In this document: positions 8,521 through 17,025 of the stretch, in pieces | How positions within the stretch are numbered: position 1 is the first letter of the stretch | How the letters are laid out: every line of letters begins with the position of its first letter | Source of the DNA: Bacillota bacterium | GTDB lineage: Bacteria; Bacillota; Clostridia; Christensenellales; SZUA-584 | NCBI GenBank assembly: GCA_023408075.1 | Contig: JAEYKW010000015.1 | Location: forward strand, 124,001 to 188,000 | Direction: 5' to 3' | DNA length: 64,000 bases | The notes under the pieces: generated by a model | Seen by the model: only the letters and a program-made list of their open reading frames with translations | The model's database searches: none | Told to the model about the DNA's origin: nothing | Translations under genes and position numbers: made by a program

Positions 8521-9777
8521 TTAGTGACTGAATGTGCTGTTGAAAACCTCTGTCATTTGGGCGGCGTCCGTGAGCCCGGCCACGAATTGCTTGGCGGCGG
8601 CGGAGAAGCTTGCTTCCACCTCGGGCGAAAGCAGCGCAATGGGCGTCAGCTGCTGTGTCTGGCTGCGCAAAGGCATCCAAAGGTCATTGTATTTTAAGCT
8701 GCTGGTATCCGCGCCCGAAACGGTGGGAAACGAAATCGTCTGTTCGCAGTAAATTTTTGCGATCTCGGGCCGGCTTAAAAAATCAAGAAACAACCTGGCT
8801 TCCTCAACATTTTCGGATTGGCTGTTGATGCCGACCAGCATGGATAAATAATTGACGGGCACTTTGATTTGTTCCGCAATGTTCGCATAGGGTATCGCAA
8901 AAACGCCGGGATCGCACACCTTTTCAAAATCTTCCTTTGCCATATTGAACGACACATCCGGCGCTATCAGCATCGCCGCTTTGGCATTTTTAAAGTAATC
9001 GAAGGCCTGCTGATAGGTCAAATGCACAGAATCCGGGCTGATATAGCCCTGCTGAACCAAAAACTGCGTATCCTGAAACAACCCCAGAGCGAGTTCGCCG
9101 CCGATTGAATTCGGTTGAATGGCGGCCTGCCAGCCCGGTTGATCCATCATGTCAAAAGCGCGCAGATAGTAAATATAAGCCGCCACATCCTGATCTCTTG
9201 CGCCGAGGACGATCGGATCGATGTCGTTGCTCTTGAGTTCGGCACAAACCTGCAAAAACTCCGTATAATTCTTGGGAACGTCAAGATGGTACTTTTCAAA
9301 AAGAATCTTGTTGTACCAGATGCCATAATACTCGGCTTTGTACGACACGGCATACAGCCGGCCATCGCCCGCCTGCTTAACGGCGGCCGTGATTTCCGGC
9401 ATATATTCGCCCACAAAAGCTTCATCGCTGATGTCCAATAGCCAGCTCTGCGAAATGTATCGCCTGTAATCTCCGGTTTTCACGCCGATGACATCCAGCT
9501 TTTCCCCCATCGTCATCTTCTGACGCAGTATATCGCTGTAGGCCGCGTCATTGTAGTGCTGAAAATTGATCGAAATATCCGGGTACTCCTTATTAAAGAG
9601 CTCGAATATTTCATCGGGCATGTATTCCCAGTTGGCAAAGACCAACTCTGTTTGCGCCTGTTTATTGACATTCAGCGAGCTGTCAAAATCGGAAAGCTGT
9701 ATGGAATTGAAAAGCAGCACGCCGAGCAGGAGTGTAATCAGCACCGATGCCAGCAGATACAGTGAACTCTTTCTCAT
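8521..9777 (-). CDS. Membrane-anchored extracellular solute-binding protein (family 1)
   Basis: This 418-residue protein has the family-1 (MalE/UgpB-like) binding-protein layout: LVFANWEYMPDEIFELFNKEYPD at the start of the mature part, GIWYNKILFEKYHLDVP in the middle and a RLFLDFLSRPE segment near the end. The N-terminus is a single hydrophobic segment (about residues 6-25) without a lipobox cysteine or a clear cleavage site, so it looks anchored rather than released. It overlaps the upstream gene by 4 bp (ATGA) and ends the kinase/regulator/anchored-protein operon. There is no cognate family-1 permease nearby, which favours a sensing role over transport. Confidence 0.88.
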   Translation of the reverse strand: MRKSSLYLLASVLITLLLGVLLFNSIQLSDFDSSLNVNKQAQTELVFANWEYMPDEIFELFNKEYPDISINFQHYNDAAYSDILRQKMTMGEKLDVIGVKTGDYRRYISQSWLLDISDEAFVGEYMPEITAAVKQAGDGRLYAVSYKAEYYGIWYNKILFEKYHLDVPKNYTEFLQVCAELKSNDIDPIVLGARDQDVAAYIYYLRAFDMMDQPGWQAAIQPNSIGGELALGLFQDTQFLVQQGYISPDSVHLTYQQAFDYFKNAKAAMLIAPDVSFNMAKEDFEKVCDPGVFAIPYANIAEQIKVPVNYLSMLVGINSQSENVEEARLFLDFLSRPEIAKIYCEQTISFPTVSGADTSSLKYNDLWMPLRSQTQQLTPIALLSPEVEASFSAAAKQFVAGLTDAAQMTEVFNSTFSH

Positions 9778-10784
9778 GGCTTTCTCCCGCTTGACTGGGT
9801 AAATTCACTCATATTCCCCGCGTCGATCTCCACGACGCCCGTATTGACCTTTTTGGGGATATTGGTCACGCCGTTGTTCTTATCCTCTTTGGTGATGGAC
9901 ATGGTATTGTGGTTCAAATCGTACAGCAGCTTGCAGCCATAATACGTAATCAGTTCGCGTTTTTGGCCGAACAGCTTTTGTACCGTGCCCTCGCCAAGCA
10001 GCCTTAAGTGTTCATCTGACATATCCACACACGTGACCTTCACCTTATCCTGAAGACCCAATGCCTTGACGGCACGCGCAATACCGATGCCACTGCTCGT
10101 ATCGAAGCCCGCGATGCCTTTGATGTTGTAATCCTGCACAATTTGCTTCGTGATGCGCTCGGCTTCCTGCACCGTACCCATATCATCCAGGCCTTCAAGC
10201 ACGTAAATGTTTTCATATTTGCTCATGCCGTATGAAAAGCCCAAGAACCCTGAATCCGTGCTGCTCGCTCCGACCATCCCCAGCATCGCCACTGTCCCTT
10301 CTTCTCCAATCAGCTCGGCCAGCGCGTCGGCCTGCCGCATCCCGAGATCGTACCAATCCGTACCGACATACGCGAGGCGCTTGCTGTCCGGCAGATCGGT
10401 CACCACCGTAATCGTCGGTATGCCCGCGTCCACCGCTTTGTTGACATACGGCGTCAAGCTTGTATCAAACGCCGCGACCAAAATACCTGCGGGCTTTGTC
10501 GCTATGACCTCATCGATCAGGCGTGCCTGCTCCACGGTGTCGAATTCCTTGGGCGCGACGGTTTCCACACTGACGTCGTATTCTCTGGCAAAATCGAGCA
10601 TGCCCTGATTATCCGCGCCCATCGAAGCGCTGCCGATATAAGCCGCTATATAGACGTACCTTTCCTCGCTTTGCGAGAGGATATTAATCTGCCGGCTGCC
10701 GTTTCGGGCGGTAAAAACAATGAAGTTGGCCGCGAGTGAGATGGCCAGCAGCCCGATGAGGATCAGTATCGCTTTTTTCTTCAT
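9774..10784 (-). CDS. Membrane-anchored sugar-binding protein (RbsB fold), probable co-sensor
   Basis: A 336-residue type-I sugar-binding protein with AGILVAAFDTSLTPYVNKAV, GIPTITVVTDLPDSKRLA, GTDWYDLG and IAGFDTSSGIGIA segments. The N-terminus is a short lysine stretch and one membrane segment (about residues 5-26) with no lipobox, unlike the transport lipoprotein at 3281, so it should stay tethered to the membrane. It overlaps the following gene by 4 bp and follows the sister gene by 15 bp. Its operon with a YesM kinase and YesN regulator resembles clostridial XylFII-LytS/YesN systems, in which an anchored sugar-binding protein informs the kinase. Confidence 0.88.
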   Translation of the reverse strand: MKKKAILILIGLLAISLAANFIVFTARNGSRQINILSQSEERYVYIAAYIGSASMGADNQGMLDFAREYDVSVETVAPKEFDTVEQARLIDEVIATKPAGILVAAFDTSLTPYVNKAVDAGIPTITVVTDLPDSKRLAYVGTDWYDLGMRQADALAELIGEEGTVAMLGMVGASSTDSGFLGFSYGMSKYENIYVLEGLDDMGTVQEAERITKQIVQDYNIKGIAGFDTSSGIGIARAVKALGLQDKVKVTCVDMSDEHLRLLGEGTVQKLFGQKRELITYYGCKLLYDLNHNTMSITKEDKNNGVTNIPKKVNTGVVEIDAGNMSEFTQSSGRKP

Positions 10785-10799
10785 GCCGCCCTCCTTTTT

Positions 10800-11801
10800 T
10801 TAAATGCCGTCCACGTTCGAGCTGTCCACTTCTATAAGGCCGGTATCCATCTGAACGGGAATATTCGTGGTTCCGTTTGCGGCATCATTCCCGGTGATAT
10901 CGACAGGACTGTGATTGATATTGTAAAGGAGCACACCGCCATAGTAGGTGAACAGCTCTCTTTTCTGGCCGATCAGCTTTTGAACGGCGCCGCTCTTCAA
11001 TATACTTAAATGCGGGGACGCGATGTCCACACAGGTCACCTTCACTTTGCCCTCAAGCCCCAGTTCCACCAAAGCCTGCGCGATGCCGGGGCCGCTGTTG
11101 GAATCAAAACCGGCAATACCCGCAATGTCGGGGTATCTTTCGATTAAATCCAGCGCAATCTGCTTTGATTTGGCCGGGTTGCTTTCGTCGTCGATCTCAC
11201 TGAGCACAATCACGTCGCTGTAATTCGCCATCACGCTTCGAAACCCGTCATATGCCTGCTGCATATTGATGCCGTTGATGCCGAGCATCGCCACCGTGCC
11301 TTTGCCGCCGATCATTCTGACCATCGCTTCCGCCTGCCGGACGCCCACATCGAAAAAGTCGGAGCCGATAAACGCGAGCCGCTTGCTGTCCGGCAAATCC
11401 GCATCCACCGTCACTGTCGGAATGCCCGCGTCAATCGCCATATCCACATACGGCGTGAAGCTCAAATCCGTACCGCAGACCATCAGGCCGTCGGGCTTTT
11501 GAGCGATGACATCGAGCAGTATCCGCTTCTGCTCTTCGGTATCGTAGCTCTCGGGGGCCGCAATTCTCACATTGACGCCATAATCCTCCGCAAACTTCTG
11601 AAGCCCTTTCACATCATGGTTGTTGATCATCGGGTCGTTTTTGAACACGGCGACATAAACATACTCCTCCGGCTCACGGCTGGCTTCCGGCTGTTCCGTC
11701 TGGGCATCGGGCGGAGTCATGCCGAAGAGCTGGATAAAGACAAACGTCACCGAGCAGGCCAACAATACGGAAAGCACAACGATCAAAACCCGGCTCTTCA
11801 T
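10800..11801 (-). CDS. Membrane-anchored sugar-binding protein (RbsB fold), second co-sensor
   Basis: The 333-residue protein is a paralogue of its downstream neighbour. The same landmarks appear (DGLMVCGTDLSFTPYVDMAI, GIPTVTVDADLPDSKRLA, GSDFFDVG, IAGFDSNSGPGIA). The N-terminal hydrophobic segment (about residues 4-25) contains an LLAC sequence, but the hydrophobic run continues past it, so a membrane anchor is more likely than lipidation. It is followed by a Pro/Glu-rich linker. It overlaps the response-regulator gene by 4 bp (ATGA), so the two are translationally coupled, consistent with a receptor that works with the kinase. Confidence 0.88.
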   Translation of the reverse strand: MKSRVLIVVLSVLLACSVTFVFIQLFGMTPPDAQTEQPEASREPEEYVYVAVFKNDPMINNHDVKGLQKFAEDYGVNVRIAAPESYDTEEQKRILLDVIAQKPDGLMVCGTDLSFTPYVDMAIDAGIPTVTVDADLPDSKRLAFIGSDFFDVGVRQAEAMVRMIGGKGTVAMLGINGINMQQAYDGFRSVMANYSDVIVLSEIDDESNPAKSKQIALDLIERYPDIAGIAGFDSNSGPGIAQALVELGLEGKVKVTCVDIASPHLSILKSGAVQKLIGQKRELFTYYGGVLLYNINHSPVDITGNDAANGTTNIPVQMDTGLIEVDSSNVDGI

Positions 11802-13390
11802 CTGTCCTCCCCTCCGCTCTCGGCCCGGTATTGCGCGGGTGTTGTGCCCACAACCTTCATGAAAGCTTTGGAGAAATAGGCGCGATCGTTGTATCCGATC
11901 ATCTCGGCAATGCGCGACACGGGAAACGATGTGTTTTCGAGCAGATTTTTCGCGTTGTTGATTCTCACCTCGCTGAGATACTGCTTGAAATTCTTCTTCA
12001 TCTCCTGCAAAAACAGCTGGCTTAAATAGCTGGTGTTGATGTAATACTCGTCCGCAATATCGCTGAGCTTGATATCCCGATAATATTCCTCGTCGATAAG
12101 GGTAACGATCTTTTTAATAATGGTCCGGCCGCTGTCCGTCTCGCTGCGCGTGGCGGCTTCGCACACCTGCGTGATTCGGGCAGAAAGCAGCCTGATATAA
12201 TCCTCATAAACGCCGCAGCCTTCAAAAAACCGGTCGATGCTCTTGTTTGTCAAATCCGTATGGTCGTATTTCTTGAGCGCTTTGAGCACATTAATGAGTA
12301 TCAGCAGTATCTCGATCGACACGGCTTCAATTTTGGCACGGATAATTTTCTTTTCCTTAAGTTCGGCAAAAACATTTTTCACAGCCGCAATCGAAGCTGC
12401 GCTGTCACCCGCTTTAAGCAGAGATTCCAGCAGCTTTTTCTTGCTTTCAGACAACAGGTACTCATTGTCCTTTATGGCCAGATAGTCTTCATACGTCACC
12501 AGCTCATGATGATGGAACAAAATTCGCTGATCGATGGCGGCCCGCGCTTCGCTTAATGACTCACCGGCAGAGGCGATACCCTGATGAATGCTGCCGAGCC
12601 CCACAAAAACGCTGATATCGAGCCACTCTTTAACGCTTTTGACGGCGCTGCGAATCTGCGTTTGCAGCGTCTGCATGGTCATGTCGCCATAGAAAACGGC
12701 GGTGAAAGACAATTCCGACTGATCCCTCTGGAAGGCCTGACAGCCGGTTTGATCCTTCATCGTTTCCTCAAAAACATTGGCCGCCGCAAACGCGCCGAGC
12801 TGCTCGTTGACCGCTGTAAACATATCGCCGGTGTCCTGAATCTTCACAATACAGACGGCTGTCTTCCCACCCGGCCGGATATCATATTCTTTCAGAGTCT
12901 CCACGGCCACGCCCGTACCGGCAACCAAATCTGAAAGCGCCTGATTCTTGCGCTGAATCTCATTGTCGGCGGCTCTCTCCTTGAGGCCGTCGATATAATC
13001 CTGATGCTGCTTTCTTTTCTCTATTGTGTCGCCCAGCCGCCGGATCACGCTTTTGAGTTCATCGTTATCGACCGGCTTTAATAGATAGTCGCTGACGCCG
13101 AGCTTGAGCGCCCTTTGGGCATATGAAAAATCCTGATGGCCGCTGAATATGATAAACTGAGCCTCGGGAAGAAGGCTCTTCGCACTTTCGATGAAAAGCA
13201 GACCGTCGAGCTTCGGCATCTTGATATCCGTCATGATCACATCCGGCCGAAGCTTTTCCGCCATGAGCAGCGCCTCCTCACCGTCGGCTGCTTCACCCAC
13301 CACTTGAGCGTTCTCAATCAGTCTGCTGATTTTGGATCGTATACCGCGTCTGATGATTTCTTCGTCATCGACAATAAGAAATTTGATCAT
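11798..13390 (-). CDS. Response regulator with AraC-type DNA-binding domain (YesN type)
   Basis: The 530-residue regulator begins with a receiver domain (residues 1-120: acidic DDEE pair, phospho-acceptor Asp in MTDIKMPKLDG at about 55, Lys in LLKPVDNDEL). A middle region of unknown fold carries a GGDEF-like trace without catalytic motif. The end is an AraC-type pair of helix-turn-helix motifs (about 425-525: YYINTSYLSQLF and MIGYNDRAYFSKAF). It overlaps the kinase gene by 4 bp on one side and the anchored binding protein on the other. It probably activates the transporter or sugar-use genes when the kinase senses sugar; its binding site is not identifiable here. Confidence 0.94.
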   Translation of the reverse strand: MIKFLIVDDEEIIRRGIRSKISRLIENAQVVGEAADGEEALLMAEKLRPDVIMTDIKMPKLDGLLFIESAKSLLPEAQFIIFSGHQDFSYAQRALKLGVSDYLLKPVDNDELKSVIRRLGDTIEKRKQHQDYIDGLKERAADNEIQRKNQALSDLVAGTGVAVETLKEYDIRPGGKTAVCIVKIQDTGDMFTAVNEQLGAFAAANVFEETMKDQTGCQAFQRDQSELSFTAVFYGDMTMQTLQTQIRSAVKSVKEWLDISVFVGLGSIHQGIASAGESLSEARAAIDQRILFHHHELVTYEDYLAIKDNEYLLSESKKKLLESLLKAGDSAASIAAVKNVFAELKEKKIIRAKIEAVSIEILLILINVLKALKKYDHTDLTNKSIDRFFEGCGVYEDYIRLLSARITQVCEAATRSETDSGRTIIKKIVTLIDEEYYRDIKLSDIADEYYINTSYLSQLFLQEMKKNFKQYLSEVRINNAKNLLENTSFPVSRIAEMIGYNDRAYFSKAFMKVVGTTPAQYRAESGGEDR

Positions 13391-15249
13391 CGTGTGTCCT
13401 CACTTTCCGAAATCGAATAGAGCTTAGCCGGTAATATCAGCGTCACTTTTGTCCCTTTGTGTTTCTTGCTCTGTATAGACATACCGTATTTGTCGTTGTG
13501 ATAGAGCTTGATCCTGTCGTTCACATTTTTAAGAGCGATGCCCCCGTGCCTTTTCGGCCTTTCTTCTTCCGTCTCCTGATAGAGGCTGAGCTGAAGCTTC
13601 ATCAGCTCTTCAGCCGTCATGCCGATGCCGTTATCCTCCACCGTCAGTATCAGATTATCCCCCGTCAGCGTGGCGGAAAGCCGGATCAGGCAGTTTTTTC
13701 CGTCCTTTTCAATGCCGTGTATGATCGCGTTTTCCACGAGAGGCTGCAATATCAGCTTGATCACTTCATATTTGAGCAGTGCGTCCGGGATATGGTATTC
13801 CACGCTGATTTTCTCTCCGAGCCGCAAATGCTGAATAAAAACATAGTTTTTTACATGGATGATTTCTTCCTCAAGCGGCACCATCTCTTTGCCTTTGCTG
13901 ATGCTGTATCTGAAAATTTTCGCAAGCGCCTGGCATGCGCCGGATATCTCGTCCGCGCCTTTCTCTTCAGCCATGATATCCATGATCTGCAGCGTATTGT
14001 ATAAAAAGTGCGGGTTGATCTGCGCCTGAAGCGCACTGAGTTCCGCCTCTTTGCGTACAATTTCGGTTTGATAAACCCGCTGTATAAGATCCTTGATGCG
14101 CGCAAGCATTTTGTTGAAGCTGAGGCTCAGCTCACCGATCTCATCCTTGCTTTTCACTTTTATCTGCGTATCAAAGTCGCCGGACTCGGCCAGCTTCATC
14201 TTGCTCTTCAGCAGCGATATCGGTTCCGTGAGCGTATTGCTCATCAATATGGCGATAACGATCGCCGAAATGATGCACAGCGTAATCGTAAATATCAGCG
14301 CCAGCTCGAAGCTGTTGATACGCGAATAGAGTATATCCGACGGCATCACGCTGAGCACCATCCATCCGGTGTTTGCGGACGTATGGAAGTTGATAATTTC
14401 CTCGCCGTTTCTGCCCTTATTGGCCAAAAAGCCCTGTTTCTTATCGAGCATTTCGCTCACGTAGTTCGTGCGGTATTGCGTGGATATGTATTCGGGCTGC
14501 GTATGATAGATCACCGTCTTGTTGTTGTCGATGATCACGAGCTGGCTGCGTTCGTCGGAGGCGATGCTTTGCAGCAGCTTGTCGAAAACGTTGATATCAA
14601 TTTCAAAGAACAGGAACCCGATGCTCTTTTGCGATTCCAGGTCTTTGATTTCGGTGATATACCCGAACACCTCTTTGCTTTTTCCTTCGCTGATGACCTC
14701 CATCTGCGTATGGGTCGGAATGATGAGGCTTTTTCTGTCCAGCTTCTTCATTTTTTCAAACCAGCTCTGTCTCGTAAAGTTGTAATCGGTCGGCAGCGCG
14801 TTGGTTGTTCCTTTCAGCGAATATACCTCGCCGCTATAGCTGAACAGAAAGAGCGATTCGATATCCGTGAAATTCATCGCTTCGCTTTGAATAATCCGCG
14901 ATGCGTCTTCGTCGTCGCGGATTTTTTGATCGGCCGGCCTTTGCACATCGCTTTTGAGTATTTTTTGAATCGTGCTGTTAAGGCCGATATTCGCCGACAT
15001 ATTGGACAGCTGGCTGAATGTATTGTCGATGTTTTTGTTGGCCTGTTCCAGCGTGTTGGAGACATACGCCGACACTTCATTTTTCAGCGTTGCAATAGAG
15101 ACATTAAACACAAAAACGGTAATAATGACAACGGGAATCAATGTTAAAACAAGGTATGACAATGTGAGCTTCGTTCTCATGCTTTTCAGAAACGGCGAAG
15201 CTGTCATCTTCCCGATTTTCTCTCGAATCTTGTGCATCCTTTGTCCCAT
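13387..15249 (-). CDS. Sensor histidine kinase (YesM type)
   Basis: A 620-residue membrane kinase. A first membrane helix at about residues 30-52 is followed by an extracellular sensory region of about 260 residues (Cache-like spacing), a second helix near 312-334, then HAMP (TEPISLLKSKMKLAESGDFD). The phospho-acceptor His sits in ALQAQINPHFLYNTLQ (His_kinase family PF06580), and a HATPase domain carries VENAIIHGIEKDG and DNGIGM. Its partner regulator overlaps by 4 bp. No clear Shine-Dalgarno sequence precedes the ATG at 15249, and the in-frame ATG four codons later is a possible alternative. The lacI stop codon lies 25 bp upstream, so the genes may be co-transcribed. Confidence 0.94.
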   Translation of the reverse strand: MGQRMHKIREKIGKMTASPFLKSMRTKLTLSYLVLTLIPVVIITVFVFNVSIATLKNEVSAYVSNTLEQANKNIDNTFSQLSNMSANIGLNSTIQKILKSDVQRPADQKIRDDEDASRIIQSEAMNFTDIESLFLFSYSGEVYSLKGTTNALPTDYNFTRQSWFEKMKKLDRKSLIIPTHTQMEVISEGKSKEVFGYITEIKDLESQKSIGFLFFEIDINVFDKLLQSIASDERSQLVIIDNNKTVIYHTQPEYISTQYRTNYVSEMLDKKQGFLANKGRNGEEIINFHTSANTGWMVLSVMPSDILYSRINSFELALIFTITLCIISAIVIAILMSNTLTEPISLLKSKMKLAESGDFDTQIKVKSKDEIGELSLSFNKMLARIKDLIQRVYQTEIVRKEAELSALQAQINPHFLYNTLQIMDIMAEEKGADEISGACQALAKIFRYSISKGKEMVPLEEEIIHVKNYVFIQHLRLGEKISVEYHIPDALLKYEVIKLILQPLVENAIIHGIEKDGKNCLIRLSATLTGDNLILTVEDNGIGMTAEELMKLQLSLYQETEEERPKRHGGIALKNVNDRIKLYHNDKYGMSIQSKKHKGTKVTLILPAKLYSISESEDTR

Positions 15250-15274
15250 TGATTTATTATGCCCACACGCTTCG

Positions 15275-16303
15275 TTAATAAAGGGGTTTCGTTGATTGTC
15301 TGAGTACCAGCTGGGGTTTGAAGGAAATCTCGTCTTTCGCTAATTTTTCGGAATAAATATGGCGCAGCACGCATTTCACCGCTTCGACGCTGAACGTGCC
15401 CACCGAGTTGCTGACCGTGCTGAGCCGCGGGCGCACCATCCCGCCAAAAGGAATATTATCGTACCCGAATACGCTCACGGCATCGGGCACGGCGATTCCC
15501 CGTTCCACGAGCATGTCGAGGCATCCGAGCGCAAGCAAATCGTTTGCGGCAAATATCGCATCGAATTTCACGCCCTTATCCAGCAGTTCTGCGGTGACCT
15601 GCGCGCCGCTTTCAAACGACAGCCTGCTTTTGGGCATCAGCTGCTCGTCGGGTTCGAGCCCGTATTCGTTAAGCGCGTCTTTATAACCGTTGAATCTTTG
15701 GTTGATGGCGCTCAGCGATTCATGCTCGGCAAGCATAAATACGATGCGCCTGCAGCCGGACCGGATCAGATGAGACGTTGCGAGATAGCCGCCGAGACGG
15801 TTATCCACGTTGACGTTGGCCACAGGAAAATTGTCAATCTTCTGCCCGATCAGCACAATCGGCACATTGTGTCTCAAGGCTTCCCGCAAAGAATCGCTGT
15901 AAACGCCGATAGCGTCAAATATAATGCCGTCCACCTGTTTTTCCAGCAGCAAGCGGATGCATTCCGCCTCTCTTTCGGCCTTGCCTTCGCTGTTGCAGAG
16001 GATTGTGGAGAAGCCGTATTTTTGTGCCGTGTTTTCCACCACACGCGTGAGCTGGGCAAATACCGGATTTTCCACCGATGGCACAATGAGGCCGATGCTG
16101 TTTGTTTTGCGGGCCTTGAGCGCCTGCGCGAGCTTGTTCGGGCGGTAATTCAGCTCGGAAATCGCTTTTTTGACGCGCTGTTCAAGCTCGAGCGATACGC
16201 CGGGATTATTGTTGATCACGCGCGAGACGGTCGCTTTGGATACGCCCGCACAGCAAGCCACATCGTTGATCGTCTTTTCGTCGGAATATATTCTCTTCTT
16301 CAT
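15275..16303 (-). CDS. LacI-family transcriptional repressor
   Basis: A 342-residue regulator: N-terminal helix-turn-helix (TINDVACCAGVSKATVSRVI), a hinge helix (NYRPNKLAQALKARKT) and a type-I sugar-binding effector domain ending with the usual FGYDNIPFGGMVRPRLSTV pattern. ATG at 16303 follows a close AGGAG. The operator-like TGAAACCGTTTTCA directly abuts that ribosome site, so it probably represses itself. A near-identical site lies before the transporter operon at 7.98 kb. Which sugar releases it is unknown; the three RbsB-type proteins in the locus suggest a pentose or hexose. Confidence 0.94.
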   Translation of the reverse strand: MKKRIYSDEKTINDVACCAGVSKATVSRVINNNPGVSLELEQRVKKAISELNYRPNKLAQALKARKTNSIGLIVPSVENPVFAQLTRVVENTAQKYGFSTILCNSEGKAEREAECIRLLLEKQVDGIIFDAIGVYSDSLREALRHNVPIVLIGQKIDNFPVANVNVDNRLGGYLATSHLIRSGCRRIVFMLAEHESLSAINQRFNGYKDALNEYGLEPDEQLMPKSRLSFESGAQVTAELLDKGVKFDAIFAANDLLALGCLDMLVERGIAVPDAVSVFGYDNIPFGGMVRPRLSTVSNSVGTFSVEAVKCVLRHIYSEKLAKDEISFKPQLVLRQSTKPLY

Positions 16304-16313
16304 GGGAAACTCC

Positions 16314-16327
16314 TGAAACCGTTTTCA
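16314..16327 (-). promoter_or_regulatory. LacI-type operator before lacI
   Basis: TGAAACCGTTTTCA is a near-palindrome centred on CG, the standard form for LacI/CcpA-family operators. It is 10 bp upstream of the lacI start and touches the ribosome-binding site, a position that suits autorepression. A copy with one mismatch precedes the transporter operon. Confidence 0.75.
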
Positions 16328-16424
16328 AGAGCATTATATATTGCCGAATCGGCTGCCGTCAATAATTCGGTACAAAATACCAGCGGGCGACCGGATGGCC
16401 TGTATTTTTTAAGCAAATGACTGA

Positions 16425-16983
16425 GGCGTTTTCTCTCCCCGGTCACCTATCGGTGACAGCTCCTCTCAGAGTGAGCCTTTTTACAGTGGTTCTTTGACAC
16501 TGCTGACTAAGTCACAAGTGTCATTCCGATGGAGCGTGAGCGCAAGAGGAATCCCACGGTGAAGAGCTTCAATACATGGGATGCATTCTGCTGCGCAGTA
16601 ACGTCGCTCCGTTCCTTGCTGCGTGACGGATAGCATAATTGGGGCGGGGTTCTTCTTCAAACTGAGAGGCAGATTTCTCCGACACTCAGACTGCTGACAA
16701 AGCCACATATGTCATTCCGATGGAGCGTGAGTGGAAGAGGAATCCCATGGTGAATAGCTTCAATACATGGGATGCAATCTGCTGTGCAGGCACATCATTC
16801 CGCCTCCTTATTGCTTGGCAGACAGTATAATTGGGTGGGCTTTTCATCAAGATTGTTATTTCGTTTCCCGATCACCAACGGTGATTGGGTATGAAGTATC
16901 GGAGAACGCGATAGCCCGTTTTCCTCCCTCAGCCGCCAATGGCGACAGCTCTCTCCAGAGAGAGCCATTTTACAGCCGAACAT
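16425..16983. repeat. Two families of dispersed repeats between lacI and the ABC exporter operon
   Basis: The gap 16328-17025 has no credible gene. Two copies of one repeat (about 16490-16630 and 16685-16825) share GTCATTCCGATGGAGCGTGA and AGAGGAATCCCA, followed by TGAAGAGCTTCAATACATGG or a close variant and a shared end near TATAATTGGG. They are in direct orientation, about 190 bp apart. A second family, palindromes around CACCTATCGGTGACAGCTC, occurs at 16440-16475 and, with drift, at 16870-16975. The second family also occurs near 40.26-40.33 kb. Confidence 0.75.
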
Positions 16984-17010
16984 AAAAAAGCGGCAGATTT
17001 CTCCGCCACT
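16984..17010 (-). terminator. Probable terminator of the ABC exporter operon
   Basis: Read on the minus strand, AGTGGCGGAG and CTGCCGCT form an imperfect stem followed by six T residues, 16 bp after the stop of the last exporter gene. A related stretch (GCAGATTTCTCCGACACT) recurs at about 16673-16690, on the other side of a repeat copy. Confidence 0.6.
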
Positions 17011-17025
17011 TTCGATGTTTCAATA

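Noticed and set aside
8521..11801. The three binding proteins as ordinary transporter components
   Set aside because: They lack lipoboxes, are coupled to a sensor kinase and regulator, and have no own permease or ATPase genes. A sensory role fits better, though not proven.
13459..15147. Long plus-strand open frames (up to 379 codons) over the kinase gene
   Set aside because: Rich in His, Arg and Leu as typical antisense of GC-rich coding DNA. No known motif and no ribosome site; the minus strand encodes a clear histidine kinase.
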